Source of the DNA: Mikania micrantha | Lineage: Eukaryota; Streptophyta; Magnoliopsida; Asterales; Asteraceae | NCBI GenBank assembly: GCA_009363875.1 | Contig: CM018693.1 | Coordinates: 72,896,986-72,960,985 of the forward strand | Direction of reading: 5' to 3' | Length of the DNA: 64,000 nucleotides | Part shown: positions 12,361-23,488 of the stretch, piece after piece | Layout: each line of letters begins with the position of its first letter | Numbering within the stretch: position 1 is the stretch's first letter | Program-made: the position numbers and the translations under genes | Notes under the pieces: generated by a model | The model's database searches: none | What the model saw: the letters and a program-made list of their open reading frames with translations, nothing else | Told to the model about the DNA's origin: nothing

Positions 12361-13203
12361 TGTAAAAATGAAAGAAAGGTGTTCTTTCAACGTTTATATA
12401 CCCCGAGGGTATTCGGGTTCGTTTCGTTTGCTCGGTTTTCGTCTCCGTTGCGTTTCCGGATCGTAACGCGCGTATTTAGTAGTATAAAAATAAAAGACTT
12501 TGTTTTAAATATTTAGAAGATGTTTATTTCATATTAATATTTTAATATCATTATTCTTGTATTAATTACCGAAATTTATTATTTTTACGAGTTTCGTTAT
12601 TTGTTCGCGTATTCTATGCTTTACGCGCCTTAATAAAAATAGTTTCCTTTTAATTTATCTCTGATAAGTTTCAAAATTGTAAAACAGGAAATATTATATT
12701 TCCTTAAATTTATTATCGTTCGATTCGTCTTCGTTTTCGTTTCGTCAGAAAACGTCACTTACGCGTGTTTTTGTATAGAGCGCTAACTGTACGAACACGA
12801 TCGTACGTTTCACTTTCTGATTTTGTTTTCTACTTTTCAGTCATTGTTTCAGATCATTAAACTATCAGATCTATTCGTACAGATAGTCACCTATACGAAT
12901 AGTTCGTCGGTTTATCATTCTGTAACAGCAACTGTTATAGTTTTGTTCAGTTTATCCTCACATACGTTAAAACCTAATAACATAAAATCAAACATGTATG
13001 CATCTGTTCATGATTGTCTGATGTGTTTCTAACTGTTTAAACCATAAGGTTTAAATCAGAATTTCAGAAACAACGTGTAATAGTTTATGTTTAGCATCGA
13101 ATGTTAATAGCTTCTAAGTATTTTTCCTCGATTATATCTGAGTTACTGTACAAGTTACTGTACAGATTACTGTTCCGGTAACGATTCCGGCACAGATGTT
13201 ACA

Positions 13204-13214
13204 GTCTCCCCTTG
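13204..13214 (-). other. Polypurine tract of element E
   Basis: On the minus strand CAAGGGGAGAC lies directly before the 3' LTR start TGTAACATC. Element K has the almost identical CTAGGGGAGAC (50947-50957). It is the expected second-strand primer. Confidence 0.7.
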
Positions 13215-13669
13215 TTAAAGAAGTTTTGTCCCGAAATTTAATAGTTATTATCGGATACAACTTTCTTTGTGACAAATGGGAAACCTTTGTTTGATGTGAT
13301 ATCCCTACGCTCACAAGTGAAATCTGGGTCGTGTTTGGGATTCTTATGTATGACCTCGAAGTTTTGCTAATCTTATTGCTCATAATTGTTCTACTGTTAC
13401 TGTTTTCTACTTATCTGTGTAATTCTGACACTTTGTTGTTCAAAACGGACTGATGCTATGAGCATCAATTGTTGCACAACCTTAGTGTTAGTGGTGGTTT
13501 CCTGTGTATGTTCTATGCATTAACTAAGGATTCTTTCATTGTTTATACGCAATAAAAGAGTTCCTAAGTTCTCATGGAATACGTATATGGTTATACTTAA
13601 TAGGAATAAGATAAGTTTCTTACTCATACCAGTATCAAAATAAAATGAAGTTTTACGAGTGAGGAGATA

Positions 13670-14980
13670 CTACATACCAGTACCCGTCTCCGGATCTTGG
13701 AGTGCAGCAGGAGCTCCTATCATGAAAGCTCTTCCCCTTGGTACTTGATCTCCCGGGTGTGCCCTCTTTGGGCAGTTCCTGGAGAAATGACCTAGTTCTC
13801 CACAGTTAAAGCATCCCCAATTGTTGTTGTTGTATTTGCCGGGGTTTTCCAGTGGTGGTTTTGCAATAGCCGCATTGTTCACAGCCGGTGCCGGTGAAGT
13901 TCGACAGTGTTGAGCCAGATGGCCTTTTCAGCCACAGTTGGTACACTGCCTACACGGCATAGTGGCAGCATGATGAAACTGACATTGTGCACATTGAGGA
14001 CGTACACCAGTGTAAGGTTTGCATGCAGATTTAGCAGGTACTGCAGCAATTTGATTGAGTGGTGTGGGCATAGCATATTGTAGAATGCCTTTTTGTTTCT
14101 TCTTCGGTTGTTTTTCTTTAGTCTTGCCCGAATCGTCTTTCAATTCTCCTGACTTCACCATTACGTCAGTAAGTTTAGCTGACAAGGAAATAGCAGATTC
14201 TAAAGTCGCAGGGTTTGCAGCAAGTACAATGCCCTGAATGCAGGATGGTAATCCTCCTACATATCGGTCAATTCGCTTTTCTAGAGTTGGCACCATCTCA
14301 GGCACCAAGGCTACCAATTCATGATAGCGGGTAGTGAATGCCATGTGATCAGTTCCTTTCATCACATGATTTGAGAGTTCCACTTCTAGTTTCTGAAGTC
14401 CGTGCTTAGGACAGAATTCATTCCTCAAAAGAGTTTTGAATTCTTCCCAAGGCATGGCTGATGCTTCATCTCTACCTCGAGCGTGTATCTGGGAGTTCCA
14501 CCAGGTTAGGGCACGCTTACTGAAAGATCCAGCAGCGTAGCGAACCTTATGTCGTTCCGGACAACCACTTATGTCCAATGTATTCTCCATCTTTTCTAGC
14601 CATTGGATCAGCCCAACGGCTCCTTCGACACCGCTAAAGCTTGGCGTTTTGCATCCTACGAATGATTTGTACGAACAGTCTGATTTGGTGCCTGTGTTTC
14701 CACTAGTTTCTCCCGCCATATGCCCGGAGTTGTTACCGTAGCCTTGAATCCTGTTGATCATCTCCGGGATGATATCCTTCATCTGGTTAGTTAATTGGCT
14801 GCTCAGTAATGTTGCCAAGGCAATAGTAGCAGGATCCAGAACTATAGCTGCAGTCGGGTTCGGAGGAGGATCCAGTGGAGGAGGAGGCGGCGGTGGTGAA
14901 TCTGGCGGTGATGGTGTTGAAGAATGAGGTGCAGATGTCTGGGTAGTAGGTACAGGAGTCGGATGTCTTCTAGGCGGCAT
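13670..14980 (-). CDS. gag: Gag polyprotein of element E, with one internal stop
   Basis: Capsid-nucleocapsid protein that would package the element's RNA. I start at the ATG at 14978-14980 (MPPRR..., the same opening as gag at 63941) rather than the upstream in-frame ATG at 15034. Residues 5-60 are proline-rich; the capsid core (about 100-290) has the usual GAVGLIQWLEKME, ALTWWNSQ and FCPKHG motifs. A TGA (13928-13930, codon 351) falls inside the first CCHC box; the same frame continues through a second, perfect box (CFNCGELGHFSRNC). It ends at TAG 13670-13672 exactly where related elements run into the protease. Length is 436 codons, against a capsid plus nucleocapsid of about 400-450. No pol follows. 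Confidence 0.85.
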
Positions 14981-15134
14981 TCTGATCCTAACCAAAAGAT
15001 ATTGGTTAGTGCAGTGATCGAATGCAGAAGACACAATGCAAACTTAAGTCTTATGTTCTCTACATGAGGGTCCCTAAGTTATAGTCTAGGCCAAACCATT
15101 TAAGTAAATGACCTATTATTCTCTATAACCTTGA

Positions 15135-15146
15135 GCTCTGATACCA
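15135..15146 (-). other. Primer-binding site of element E
   Basis: TGGTATCAGAGC on the minus strand, three bases after the 5' LTR end. It is the standard complement of the 3' end of initiator tRNA-Met used by most plant gypsy and copia elements. Its presence fixes the element's orientation. Confidence 0.9.
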
Positions 15147-15149
15147 ATC

Positions 15150-18100
15150 TGTCACACCCCGAGCTGGCGGGGTTGGATCGAAGTCCCCGTTGGGTGGAAG
15201 GTTCTCGAAGCGCGATATCGTGAATAATAATCGTGATGATCAGATTGTTTACATACCATCAATGTTAAGAATAATTAAGCACAATAAATCATTAACTAGG
15301 ATTACAAAGTTAAATTAAAAATGTCAAGGTTTGGTAATTTAACTAAGTAAACCTATCCAAAAGAATCAAATATATCTATCTTGTATCTGTACAAGATATC
15401 AAAAGAGATTCATATTGATCTCAAAAGATGTGCTTCTTCAAAAGTCAACTAGGATCTATATCTGGGCATCCTAGCATGCAATCCTGAATCTTAGCTTAAT
15501 CCTGTGCGTCACCTGAGAAAGCATGTAAGAAAACAAAGTCAACACAATGGTTGGTGAGTTCATGTAGTTTTTATGTAAAAATAGTTTGAAAAATCCTTTG
15601 AATGACAACCTTAACCTCACCATTGACCACCTCTACCATCTGTTTCAATATGCTTATATATAGGGCATATGTAGGGGACAAGCCCCAGCCACCGTCCCAC
15701 CACATACCAAACCACATGATATATTGTTCCGGATGATAATTAAGGGTTTCATCCTACATGTTTGATTCCATAACGTTTGATTCTTTGAATTCGATTACCC
15801 TGTAATTGTTTACCTTGATTCCCTGGATGACAACCTTAACCTCACTAACAACCACCTATGCTATCCAACCAAGTATGCTTATATATAGGGCATATGTAGG
15901 GGACAAGCCCCAGCCACCGTCCAACCACATACCGGGCTGCTTAACATATTGTTATTAATGATAATTAAGCATTTCACCCCACTACTCTGATTTCATGACA
16001 TATGATTCATAGCATTTGTTTTCCCTGCCAATGTTTACTTTGTTTTCCCCGAAATGACAACCTTAACCTCACTAACAACCACCTATGCTATCCAACCAAG
16101 TATGCTTATATATAGGGCATATGTAGGGGACAAGCCCCAGCCACCGTCCCACCACATACCGGGTTGCATAACATATTGTTATTAATGATAATTAAGCGTT
16201 TCACTCCACTCTATTGATTCCACAATGTATAAGTATTGAGTTTAAGAGGCACCATTATGGACAGCTGAATACCCTAGGGAATTCAGCATCCATCCATAAT
16301 GGTCCTGAATATGACTTGTGACGTGTTATGATAGAGGAACCTTCAAGTTAACACAAAGTCAACTAGAAGAACCCAAATCATTCTAGTCACTTGTCATAAC
16401 CATGGATGAATCAAGAAGAACACTGAATGACTAGTAGGGGTTGACACTTAGGTCAACACGCGGCGGCCAACCAGTCTGTCTTACATGAATCTGACAAAGA
16501 AGAACACTGATGACTAGTAGGGGTTGACACACAGGTCAACACGCGGCGGCCAACAGTCTGTCTTACAATGTCCTATAGCTTTAGCATACAAGTTTAACGC
16601 ATTCACATAGTTTCACTGATGACTAGTAGGGGTTGACACACAGGTCAACACGCGGCGGTCAATCAGTCTTTTGTTTAAGCATCCAAGTGTATCAAGCATT
16701 CCAAGTGTTCATGTATCCCAAGTATATCATGCACTCATGTATTCAAGTATCCCAAATGTATCAAGTATTCACGTGTTTCAAGCATTCCAAGTATATCAAG
16801 CATTCACGTGTTTTCAAGTATCTCAAAGTATAACAAGTATTCACGTGTTTTCAAGCATTTCAAGTGTATTAAACATCCAAGTGTTTCAAGCATCTCACCC
16901 ATATAAGTATTTCTAAGCATATAAGTTTTCAAGTTAAGTTTAAGTAAATAATTGTAAGTGTAAAGCAATTTAACACTTTACTAAGAGTGTAGAACATTAA
17001 CTTTCTGAAATAATTATATAGAGTATTAGTGTTTAGTATAAGTATTTTAAAAGCCTTAACATTGTGTATGTAGTTTAAACATAGAGTTTATAAGTTAAAC
17101 ATCAATTGTATAGTTTAAGCACATAGCTTATAGCATAAGTATTTAGCTCAAAGTTTAAGTATTAAGTTTATATCATAAGCGTCTAGCATAAGGTTTAGAC
17201 TTCAAATCTATGGCGTAAGCCTTAAGTATATAGTTTAAACTTCTAGTTTGTAGTAAAAGTATCAAGTTTATAGCTTCTCAAAGTATACTAGTTTCCAGTT
17301 TGAGCACAAAGTGTCTGTATAATGTAAATAAGTATAAGGTAACTAGCATTAGCTATTTACACTATAGCCTTAGTCTTTGGTTTCCAAACAAGCATTTCAA
17401 ATTCAAGCATTAGTATAAGCATTTTAAATATGTGTAAAAGCATTTAGTAAACATTTCAATAATTGTTTAACATGCTTCTCAGTCCCGAAGTAAAACAAAA
17501 GGTTTGAAAGGGACAGATGAACTCACCTTGTGTTTGTGGTAGTTGGCTTAACTTAAAACAAAGAAGACACGCGCTCGTTGTTGTGTTCTGTGTTGTATTC
17601 ACAATCCTGTATTGATTTCATGTTGTTTACAACTTATAAGTATACATTATAATCGATATGTACGCGTGTAAGTGTTAGCCCTAAAGTAGGCTAACACCTA
17701 TGAGTCTCGTTCTTTATCCTGCCTCGTTTGCTAGTTAAAGCATGTGCTCCCACTTAACCACTTAGGTTGTTGTTAGGTCATGCCCTTATGTTGTATGTTT
17801 AGCTTCTAAACCATTTTTGACATCTCAAACTGCCATTGTGTGATAATTGTTTTGTTACAAGGCTTAGCATGTAAACCCAAGACTAACTTAGATTTATGGT
17901 TTAAACCCCACAGGTTAGTCTTGTTATGATGAAAGATGTTGTTACATGGGAATAATTTAATTAAATCATAACCCTTGTATGCTTAATGTTTTAAGTTTAT
18001 AAATTCCTTAAATTGGAATTCACTACCTTTTGTGTTAATAATGAACCATACTAGTCATTCATGCGTTCGTTTATTAAATATTAACATTATTTGTTAACCT

Positions 18101-20057
18101 CGTGATTAAGTGGGCCAAGTAACATGCGTTGGGCCGCTTGATAGCTTTGGACCAAAAATCAAAGTTTGGGCCCATGAATTGGGCCTTGGGTCTAGCACAA
18201 GGATGGGCCGATTAAAGGTGTTAGTTGTTTAATCCCATTGGGCCGAGGAACATGAAGTGGGCTGCAATTCATTCGACTGGAAAACAGGTCGAGTTCGGTT
18301 CCCTTGGCAGCGAACCTTGGTAGGGTTCGCACATGGTTGGGTTCGGCCAATGTGCTAGGTTCGTAGCCCATGGTTCGCTGGGGTTGGTTCGCGGTTTCCT
18401 GCAAGGGTTCGCCGGAGGTCCTAGATTCGGCTGGTGCTGGGTTGTCCGGCAATGAGAGGTTCGGCGACAACAAGGTTCTGCCGATTGCGCGTGCAAGGCT
18501 CGTCTGCATGAGAGGTTCGTGGCTGTTGGAGCTGCATGTAGGTTCGTCGGCCATGGGTTCGGGGCAGTAAGGTTTGACCAAGAGTGTAAAGGCTCGGCTG
18601 AAACATGCTTCACATAGGTTCGGCTAAATATCTAGGGTTCGCAGCAACCACTAGGTAGGTTCGTTGGTCTCTAAAGGTTCATTGCCAAAGGGAAGGTTCG
18701 CTGAAGATGCTAGGTTCGCAGGTAGGTGGTGGGTTCGGGACATCAAGGTTCGTGGCCATCTTGTTCGAGAGTTGCAGGTTCGGCAGTTTAGTGTGAAGGT
18801 TCGGCCAGCTTTAACAGGGTTCGGCCAACCCCTGATCGCAACCCACAACTCAACATCACCATTTTCATCGAGCCAGTAGCTCTCGAGCATCATCTAGGTT
18901 AAACCTAAGCTGTGAAAGGTTGCTAGGGTTGCGGAACTTGGAGGGGTGGTGCAAGGAAACCGGATAAAGTTTGTTTAACAACAATAAAGATAAAAACCCT
19001 ATAATTCCGCATCTTTAGTGCTCATTACCTGGTTTTTGGCTGGGCAAAGCTTCAGATCGTTGGTACTTCTAGGTAGAGCTCGTTCCTAGCTACGCGTGGA
19101 CACCAAGAACTCGCGATTCCGTTGAGATTTGAGCTCGATCTTGAAGGTTGAAGATGAGATCTTAGAGTGAGAGAGAGATGACGGGAATAAGAGCTAGAGA
19201 GAGAGAGAGATGTGTGTAAAAATGAAAGAAAGGTGTTCTTTCAACGTTTATATACCCCGAGGGTATTCGGGTTCGTTTCGTTTGCTCGGTTTTCATCTCC
19301 GTTGCGTTTCCGGATCGTAACGCGCGTATTTAGTAGTATAAAAATAAAAGACTTTGTTTTAAAAATTTAGAAGATGTTTATTTCATATTAATATTTCAAT
19401 ATCATTATTCTTGTATTAATTACCGAAATTTATTATTTTTACCAGTTTCGTTATTTGTTCACTTATTCTATGCTTTACGCGCCTTAATTAAAATAGTTTC
19501 CTTTTAATTTATCTCTGATGAGTTTCAAAATTGTAAAACACGAAATATTATATTTCCTTAAATTTATTATCGTTTGATTCGTCTTCGTCTTCGTTTCGTC
19601 AGAAAACGTCACTTACGCGCGTTTTCGTACAGAGCGCTAACTGTACGAACACGATCGTACGTTTCACTTTCTGATTTTGTTTTCTACTTTTCAGTCATTG
19701 TTTCAGATCATTAAACTATCAGATCTATTCGTACAGATCGTCACCTATACGAATAGTTCGTCGGTTTATCATTCTGTAACAGCAACTGTAATAGTTTTGT
19801 TCAGTTTATCCTCACATACGTTAAAACCTAATAACATAAAATCAAACATGTATGCATCTGTTCATGATTGTCTGATGTGTTTCTAACTGTTTAAACCATA
19901 AGGTTTAAATCAGAATTTCAGAAACATCGTGTAATAGTTTATGTTTAGCATCGAATGTTAATAGCTTCTAAGTATTTTTCCTCGATTATATCTGAGTTAC
20001 TGTACAAGTTACTGTACAGATTACTGTTGTGGTAACGATTCCGGCACAGATGTTACA
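15150..20057 (-). repeat. 5' LTR of element E
   Basis: Right copy, 4908 bp, the promoter-bearing LTR. Transcribed-strand order: TGTAACATC start (20057), a block with GGTGACGATC and TACGAAT (about 19727-19755), TATATAAA (19247-19254), short CT tract, leader block with AGAAGTACCAACGATCTGAAG-like wording (about 19050-19080), CGAACC array (18294-18830), donor-like CAAG/GTGAGT (17526), low-complexity stretches, three ~226-bp units, acceptor-like TTTCTCAG/GTGACG (15513), and the GGGGTGTGACA end at 15150. Confidence 0.9.
19247..19254 (-). promoter_or_regulatory. TATA box of the E 5' LTR
   Basis: TATATAAA on the minus strand in the context GGTATATAAACG, followed by a CT-rich tract. The 3' LTR has it at 12393-12400. 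It predicts transcription starting near 19215 and running left through gag. Confidence 0.6.
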
Positions 20058-20062
20058 GCAAG

Positions 20063-20520
20063 GAAGTGGAAAGAAGGTTGAGGTACCCAAACCAAAGGGT
20101 AGGCCTTTCAAATTACTACGGAGGAATCCAAAGTCACACCTGATGTTGTGACATGTACTTTCTTCATCAATACCTTGCATGCTTACATTTTATTTGATTC
20201 TGGGGCTAGTAGATCATTTGTGTCTATGAATTTTATACACCGTTCTTCTTTTGTTGTTGAGAAATTGTCGGTGCCATTAGAAATAGAAATAACGGATTCT
20301 AAATGCTTCCTAGTATGTGATGTCTATCGAAAATGTAAATTAACCATCGATGGGGAGGATTTTGATATTGATATGATACCTATGGTATTGGGGAGTTTGA
20401 CGCAGTGGTTGGGATGGATTGGCTTTCGGCTCATGGGGCTAACATTGTGTGTAAACATAAGATAATTCAATTGATGTCTCCAAGCGGAGATGAGGTGTGT
20501 ATTCGTGGGGACTAACATGG
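20063..20520 (+). pseudogene. Protease region of element C pol (broken)
   Basis: Aspartic protease that would cut Gag-Pol. The catalytic D-S-G-A motif is visible (ILFDSGASRSFVS, about 20186-20225), followed by a typical beta-rich region with VGMDWL-like wording out of frame near 20400. The frame opens after the E insertion (20148) and closes at 20465, so one frameshift separates it from the reverse transcriptase. Confidence 0.75.
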
Positions 20521-20524
20521 CGGC

Positions 20525-21403
20525 GTGATCTTATGTTCCTTAACCGAAGCTATGAGGTATTTGAAAAATGGGGGAGGATCATTTCTTGCTTACGTGGTGG
20601 ATTCGGAGAAAGAAGTGAAGATGATAGAAGACATTCCTATAGTTCGTGATTTTTCGGATGTCTTTCTGGATGAACTATCGGGATTACCTCCCGAAAGGGA
20701 TATGGGGTTCCGAATTGATTTGGTGCCCGGGGCTAAACCCATTGCTAAGGCTCCATACCGTTTGGCGCCATCTGAATTGCAAGAGATGATGAATCAATTG
20801 CAAGAACTTCTTGACCGAGGTTTTATTCGTCCGAGCGTCTCCCCTTGGGATGCACCGGTGTTATTTGTCAAGAAGAAAGATGGTAGCTTTAGAATGTGTA
20901 TAGATTATCGGGAGATGAACAAGGTCACGGTGAAAAATACGTATCCATTACCTAGGATTGACGACCTCTTTCACAAATTACATGGAGCTTCATGGATTTC
21001 TAAGATCGACCTTCGATCAGGATACCAACAACTAAAGGTTAGAGACGAAGACATTCCAAAGACAGCTTTCCGTACGAGGTACACGCATTACGAGTTTCTT
21101 GTGATGTCCTTTAGGTTAACTAACGCACCAGCGGCATTCATGGATTTGATGAATTGGGTGTGTCGTCCAATGTTAGAAAGGTCAGTCATTGTGTTCATCG
21201 ATGACATATTTATCTATTCCAAGAATGAAGCCGATCACGCGTGTCATTTGCGTGAAGTTCTTGAACCACTTCGCAAGGAGAAACTGTATGCCAAATTCTC
21301 CAAGTGTGACTTCTGGTTACGCGAAGTACAATTCTTGGGGCATGTGGTCAATGCCGATGGCATACATATCGATCCTACGAAAATTCAGGCCGTTGTGAAA
21401 TGA
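20525..21403 (+). pseudogene. Reverse transcriptase of element C
   Basis: About 290 uninterrupted residues. LPPERDMGFRIDLVPG leads in; the fingers/palm motifs FVKKKDGSFRMCIDYRE, LPRIDDLF and KIDLRSGYQQL follow, then the catalytic FIDD (residues about 225-228). Family elements usually have MSFGLTNAPA, here MSFRLTNAPA, a likely inactivating change. An in-frame TGA (21401-21403) ends it just before the SPP..TPTELRSFLGLAGYYRRF connection domain. Confidence 0.85.
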
Positions 21404-21972
21404 AGTCCACCCAAGACTCCAACCGAGCTTAGAAGTTTTCTTGGTTTAGCCGGTTATTACAGGAGGTTTATTCAAGACTTTGCCAAGATTTCTTCATCTT
21501 TGACAAAGCTTAAGAGGAAGGATACTAAGTTTGTGTGGGGTGATGAACAAGAAAAGGCATTCCAAGAATTAAAGACAAGACTAACACAAGCACCGTTGTT
21601 AACTTTACCGGATGGACTCGATGATCTTGTGATCTATTCCGATGCATCATATGTTGGTCTTGGGTGTGTTCTGATGCAAAGAGGGAAAGTTATTGCTTAT
21701 GCTTCACGTCATTTGAAAGTTCATGAGGTTAACTATCCCGTACATGACTTGGAGCTTGCAGCAGTCGTTTTTGCGTTAAAGATATGGCGTCATTATCTTT
21801 ATGGGGTGAAATGTACTATTTATACCATCCACAAGAATATGAATTATTTCTTCACACAGAAGGAATTGAATATGAGGCAGAGACATTGGATGGAGTTACT
21901 CGAAGACTAGGATTGCGAAATTCTCTATCATGCGGGAAAAGAAAACGTAGTGGCGGATGCTTTGAGTAGAAA
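21404..21972 (+). pseudogene. RNase H region of element C pol
   Basis: Starts with the SFLGLAGYYRRFIQ connection after the TGA at 21401. The RNase H fold shows YSDASYVGLGCVLMQ (first Asp about 21638), the LAAVVFALKIWRHYLYG helix, and NVVADALSRK at the end. A TAG (21908-21910) breaks it in the segment that normally reads LxDYDCEI. Confidence 0.8.
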
Positions 21973-21989
21973 GGAGGAACCTTACCTAT

Positions 21990-23003
21990 TCAGGTAAAAG
22001 CAATGAAAATCGTGGTGGCATCGGATTTGGTGAATGAAATTAAAGCTGCTCAAATGGAGGTTTTAGAGGAGGAGAATTGGAAACGTGATATAATAAAGGG
22101 GTTAGCTCATCAATTGGATGATGATAGTCGGTGTCTTAAGACAAGGTGGGGTCATGTGCCACTTTTCCTTTAAAGACGGCTTTATTGGAGGAATCACATA
22201 AATCGAGGTATTTGATTCACCCGGGGGGGCACGAAGATGTATTGTGACTTGCGGGTTAACTACTGGTGGCCGGGAATGAAACGAGATCTCGTCAACTATG
22301 TTGAAAAAGGCTTGACTTGCGCTGAAGTTAAAGCGGAACATCAAAAGCCGTATGGCAAGTTACAACCTTTGGAGATTCCGATGCGGAGTGGGAGCATATT
22401 ACGATGGACCTAATCACGAAGCTTCCTAAGACTAGGAACGGTTATGATATTATATGGGTCGTTGTAGAACGGTTATCAAAGAGTGCTCACTTTATACCGA
22501 TCAAGGAGACGTATTCTTCCAAGAAGATGGCTGAAATTTATGATAAGGAGGTGGTGTCTCGACATGGAGTACTAGTTACTATTGTGTCTGATCATGACAC
22601 TCGGTTCACTTCTCATTTTTGGAAGAGTTTTTAGGAGGAATTGGGTACAAAACTATTATTGAGCATAGCATATCACCCTCAAACAGATGGTCAGAGTGAA
22701 AGGACAATTCAAATGCTTGAGGACATGTTACGTGCGTGCATCATTGACTTTGAGGGGAGTTGGGACGACTACTTACCATTGGCAGATTTTTCTTACAATA
22801 ACAGCTATCATTCCGGACTTGGAATGCCTCCTTTTAAGGTATTGTATGGAAGAAAATGTAGAACTCCCGTGTGTTGGGGAGAAGTGGGACCAAGAGAACT
22901 CGCCAGCAAAAAGGTAGTAAAGGTGACAAATGAACGTATCGATCAGATCCGAGCTCATTTAAAGGCAGCACAAGACCGTTAAAAATCGTATGCGGATAAT
23001 CGA
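21990..23003 (+). pseudogene. Integrase core of element C pol (broken)
   Basis: The N-terminal zinc-binding region (about 22180-22340) is frameshifted. The catalytic core is readable from 22404 (MDLITKLPKT carries the first Asp), through SDHDTRF (second Asp, about 22592) to the DGQSERT Glu (about 22700). A TAG interrupts it at 22632-22634 and a TAA at 22980-22982. Between D and E all spacing is as in gypsy integrases. Confidence 0.8.
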
Positions 23004-23447
23004 ATGAGGCTGATCAAATTCCAAGTGGGAGACTTTGTGTTGCTAAAGGTTTCTCCTTGGAAGGGTGTGATTTGTTTTCAAAAGCAGGGGAAACTTAGTC
23101 CACGATTTATTGGACCGTTCAAGATTATAGCTCGGGTTGGCGAGGTTGCGTATCGCTTAGACCTACCGGAGGAGTTGAGTGGGATTCGCAATACAATCCA
23201 CGTGTCTTATCTACGAAGGTTCTTGGCGGACGAATCAGCTTATGTGCCAATAGAGGATTTGGTGATTGATGATAAACTCAATTATATTGAGAAACCGGTG
23301 GCCATCTTGGATAGAAAAGTCAAGCAACTTCGGAATAAGACGATTAACCAAGTAATGGTGCAATGGAAGAACAGGCGGGGTTCGGATGCTACCTGGGTGT
23401 CCGAGGATGAAATGCGGAAATTTTATCCTTTTCTTTTTGAGGTGTAA
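23004..23447 (+). pseudogene. Integrase C-terminus with chromodomain, element C
   Basis: 147 residues in frame with the core. The GPY/F module is seen as KLSPRFIGPFKI...VAYRLDLP, followed by IHVSYLRRFLAD and the chromodomain (VMVQWKNRRGSDATWVSEDEM). It targets integration to particular chromatin in chromoviruses. One of the three aromatic cage residues is replaced, as in Tekay-type group II chromodomains. The stop at 23445-23447 is 41 bp before the 3' LTR. Confidence 0.8.
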
Positions 23448-23473
23448 CGAAGTTTCGGGGACGAAACCTTTGT

Positions 23474-23488
23474 AAGGAGGGAAGAATT
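23474..23488 (+). other. Polypurine tract of element C
   Basis: AAGGAGGGAAGAATT directly before the 3' LTR start (TGTAACAACCC, 23489). It is the usual plus-strand primer position. Confidence 0.75.

Larger units (their letters stand above)
8270..13203 (-). repeat. 3' LTR of element E
   Basis: Left copy, 4934 bp. Contains three ~226-bp tandem units, low-complexity 'aagtattcacgtgtttc' (9770-10010) and 'tagtttaagca' (10020-10560) stretches, a CGAACC-word array, a GA microsatellite and a TATA box (12393-12400 on the complement). It differs from the right copy by a 34-bp duplication (11519-11586), GA-repeat length (32 versus about 14 bases) and a local rearrangement near 9325-9345. No credible protein gene: its open frames are repeat-encoded. 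Confidence 0.9.
8270..20057 (-). mobile_element. Element E: gag-only (TR-GAG type) LTR retrotransposon
   Basis: Complete minus-strand element of 11,788 bp. The identical 5-bp duplication GCAAG flanks it (8265-8269, 20058-20062). On its own strand it starts TGTAACATC and ends GGGGTGTGACA. The LTRs are 4908 bp (5' copy, 15150-20057) and 4934 bp (3' copy, 8270-13203), leaving only 1946 bp of internal DNA: primer-binding site, gag, polypurine tract. There is no protease, reverse transcriptase or integrase, so the gag-only class called TR-GAG is the best fit. The LTRs differ by about 1% over the 700 bp I compared, implying a recent insertion that must have used enzymes supplied in trans. Confidence 0.9.
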
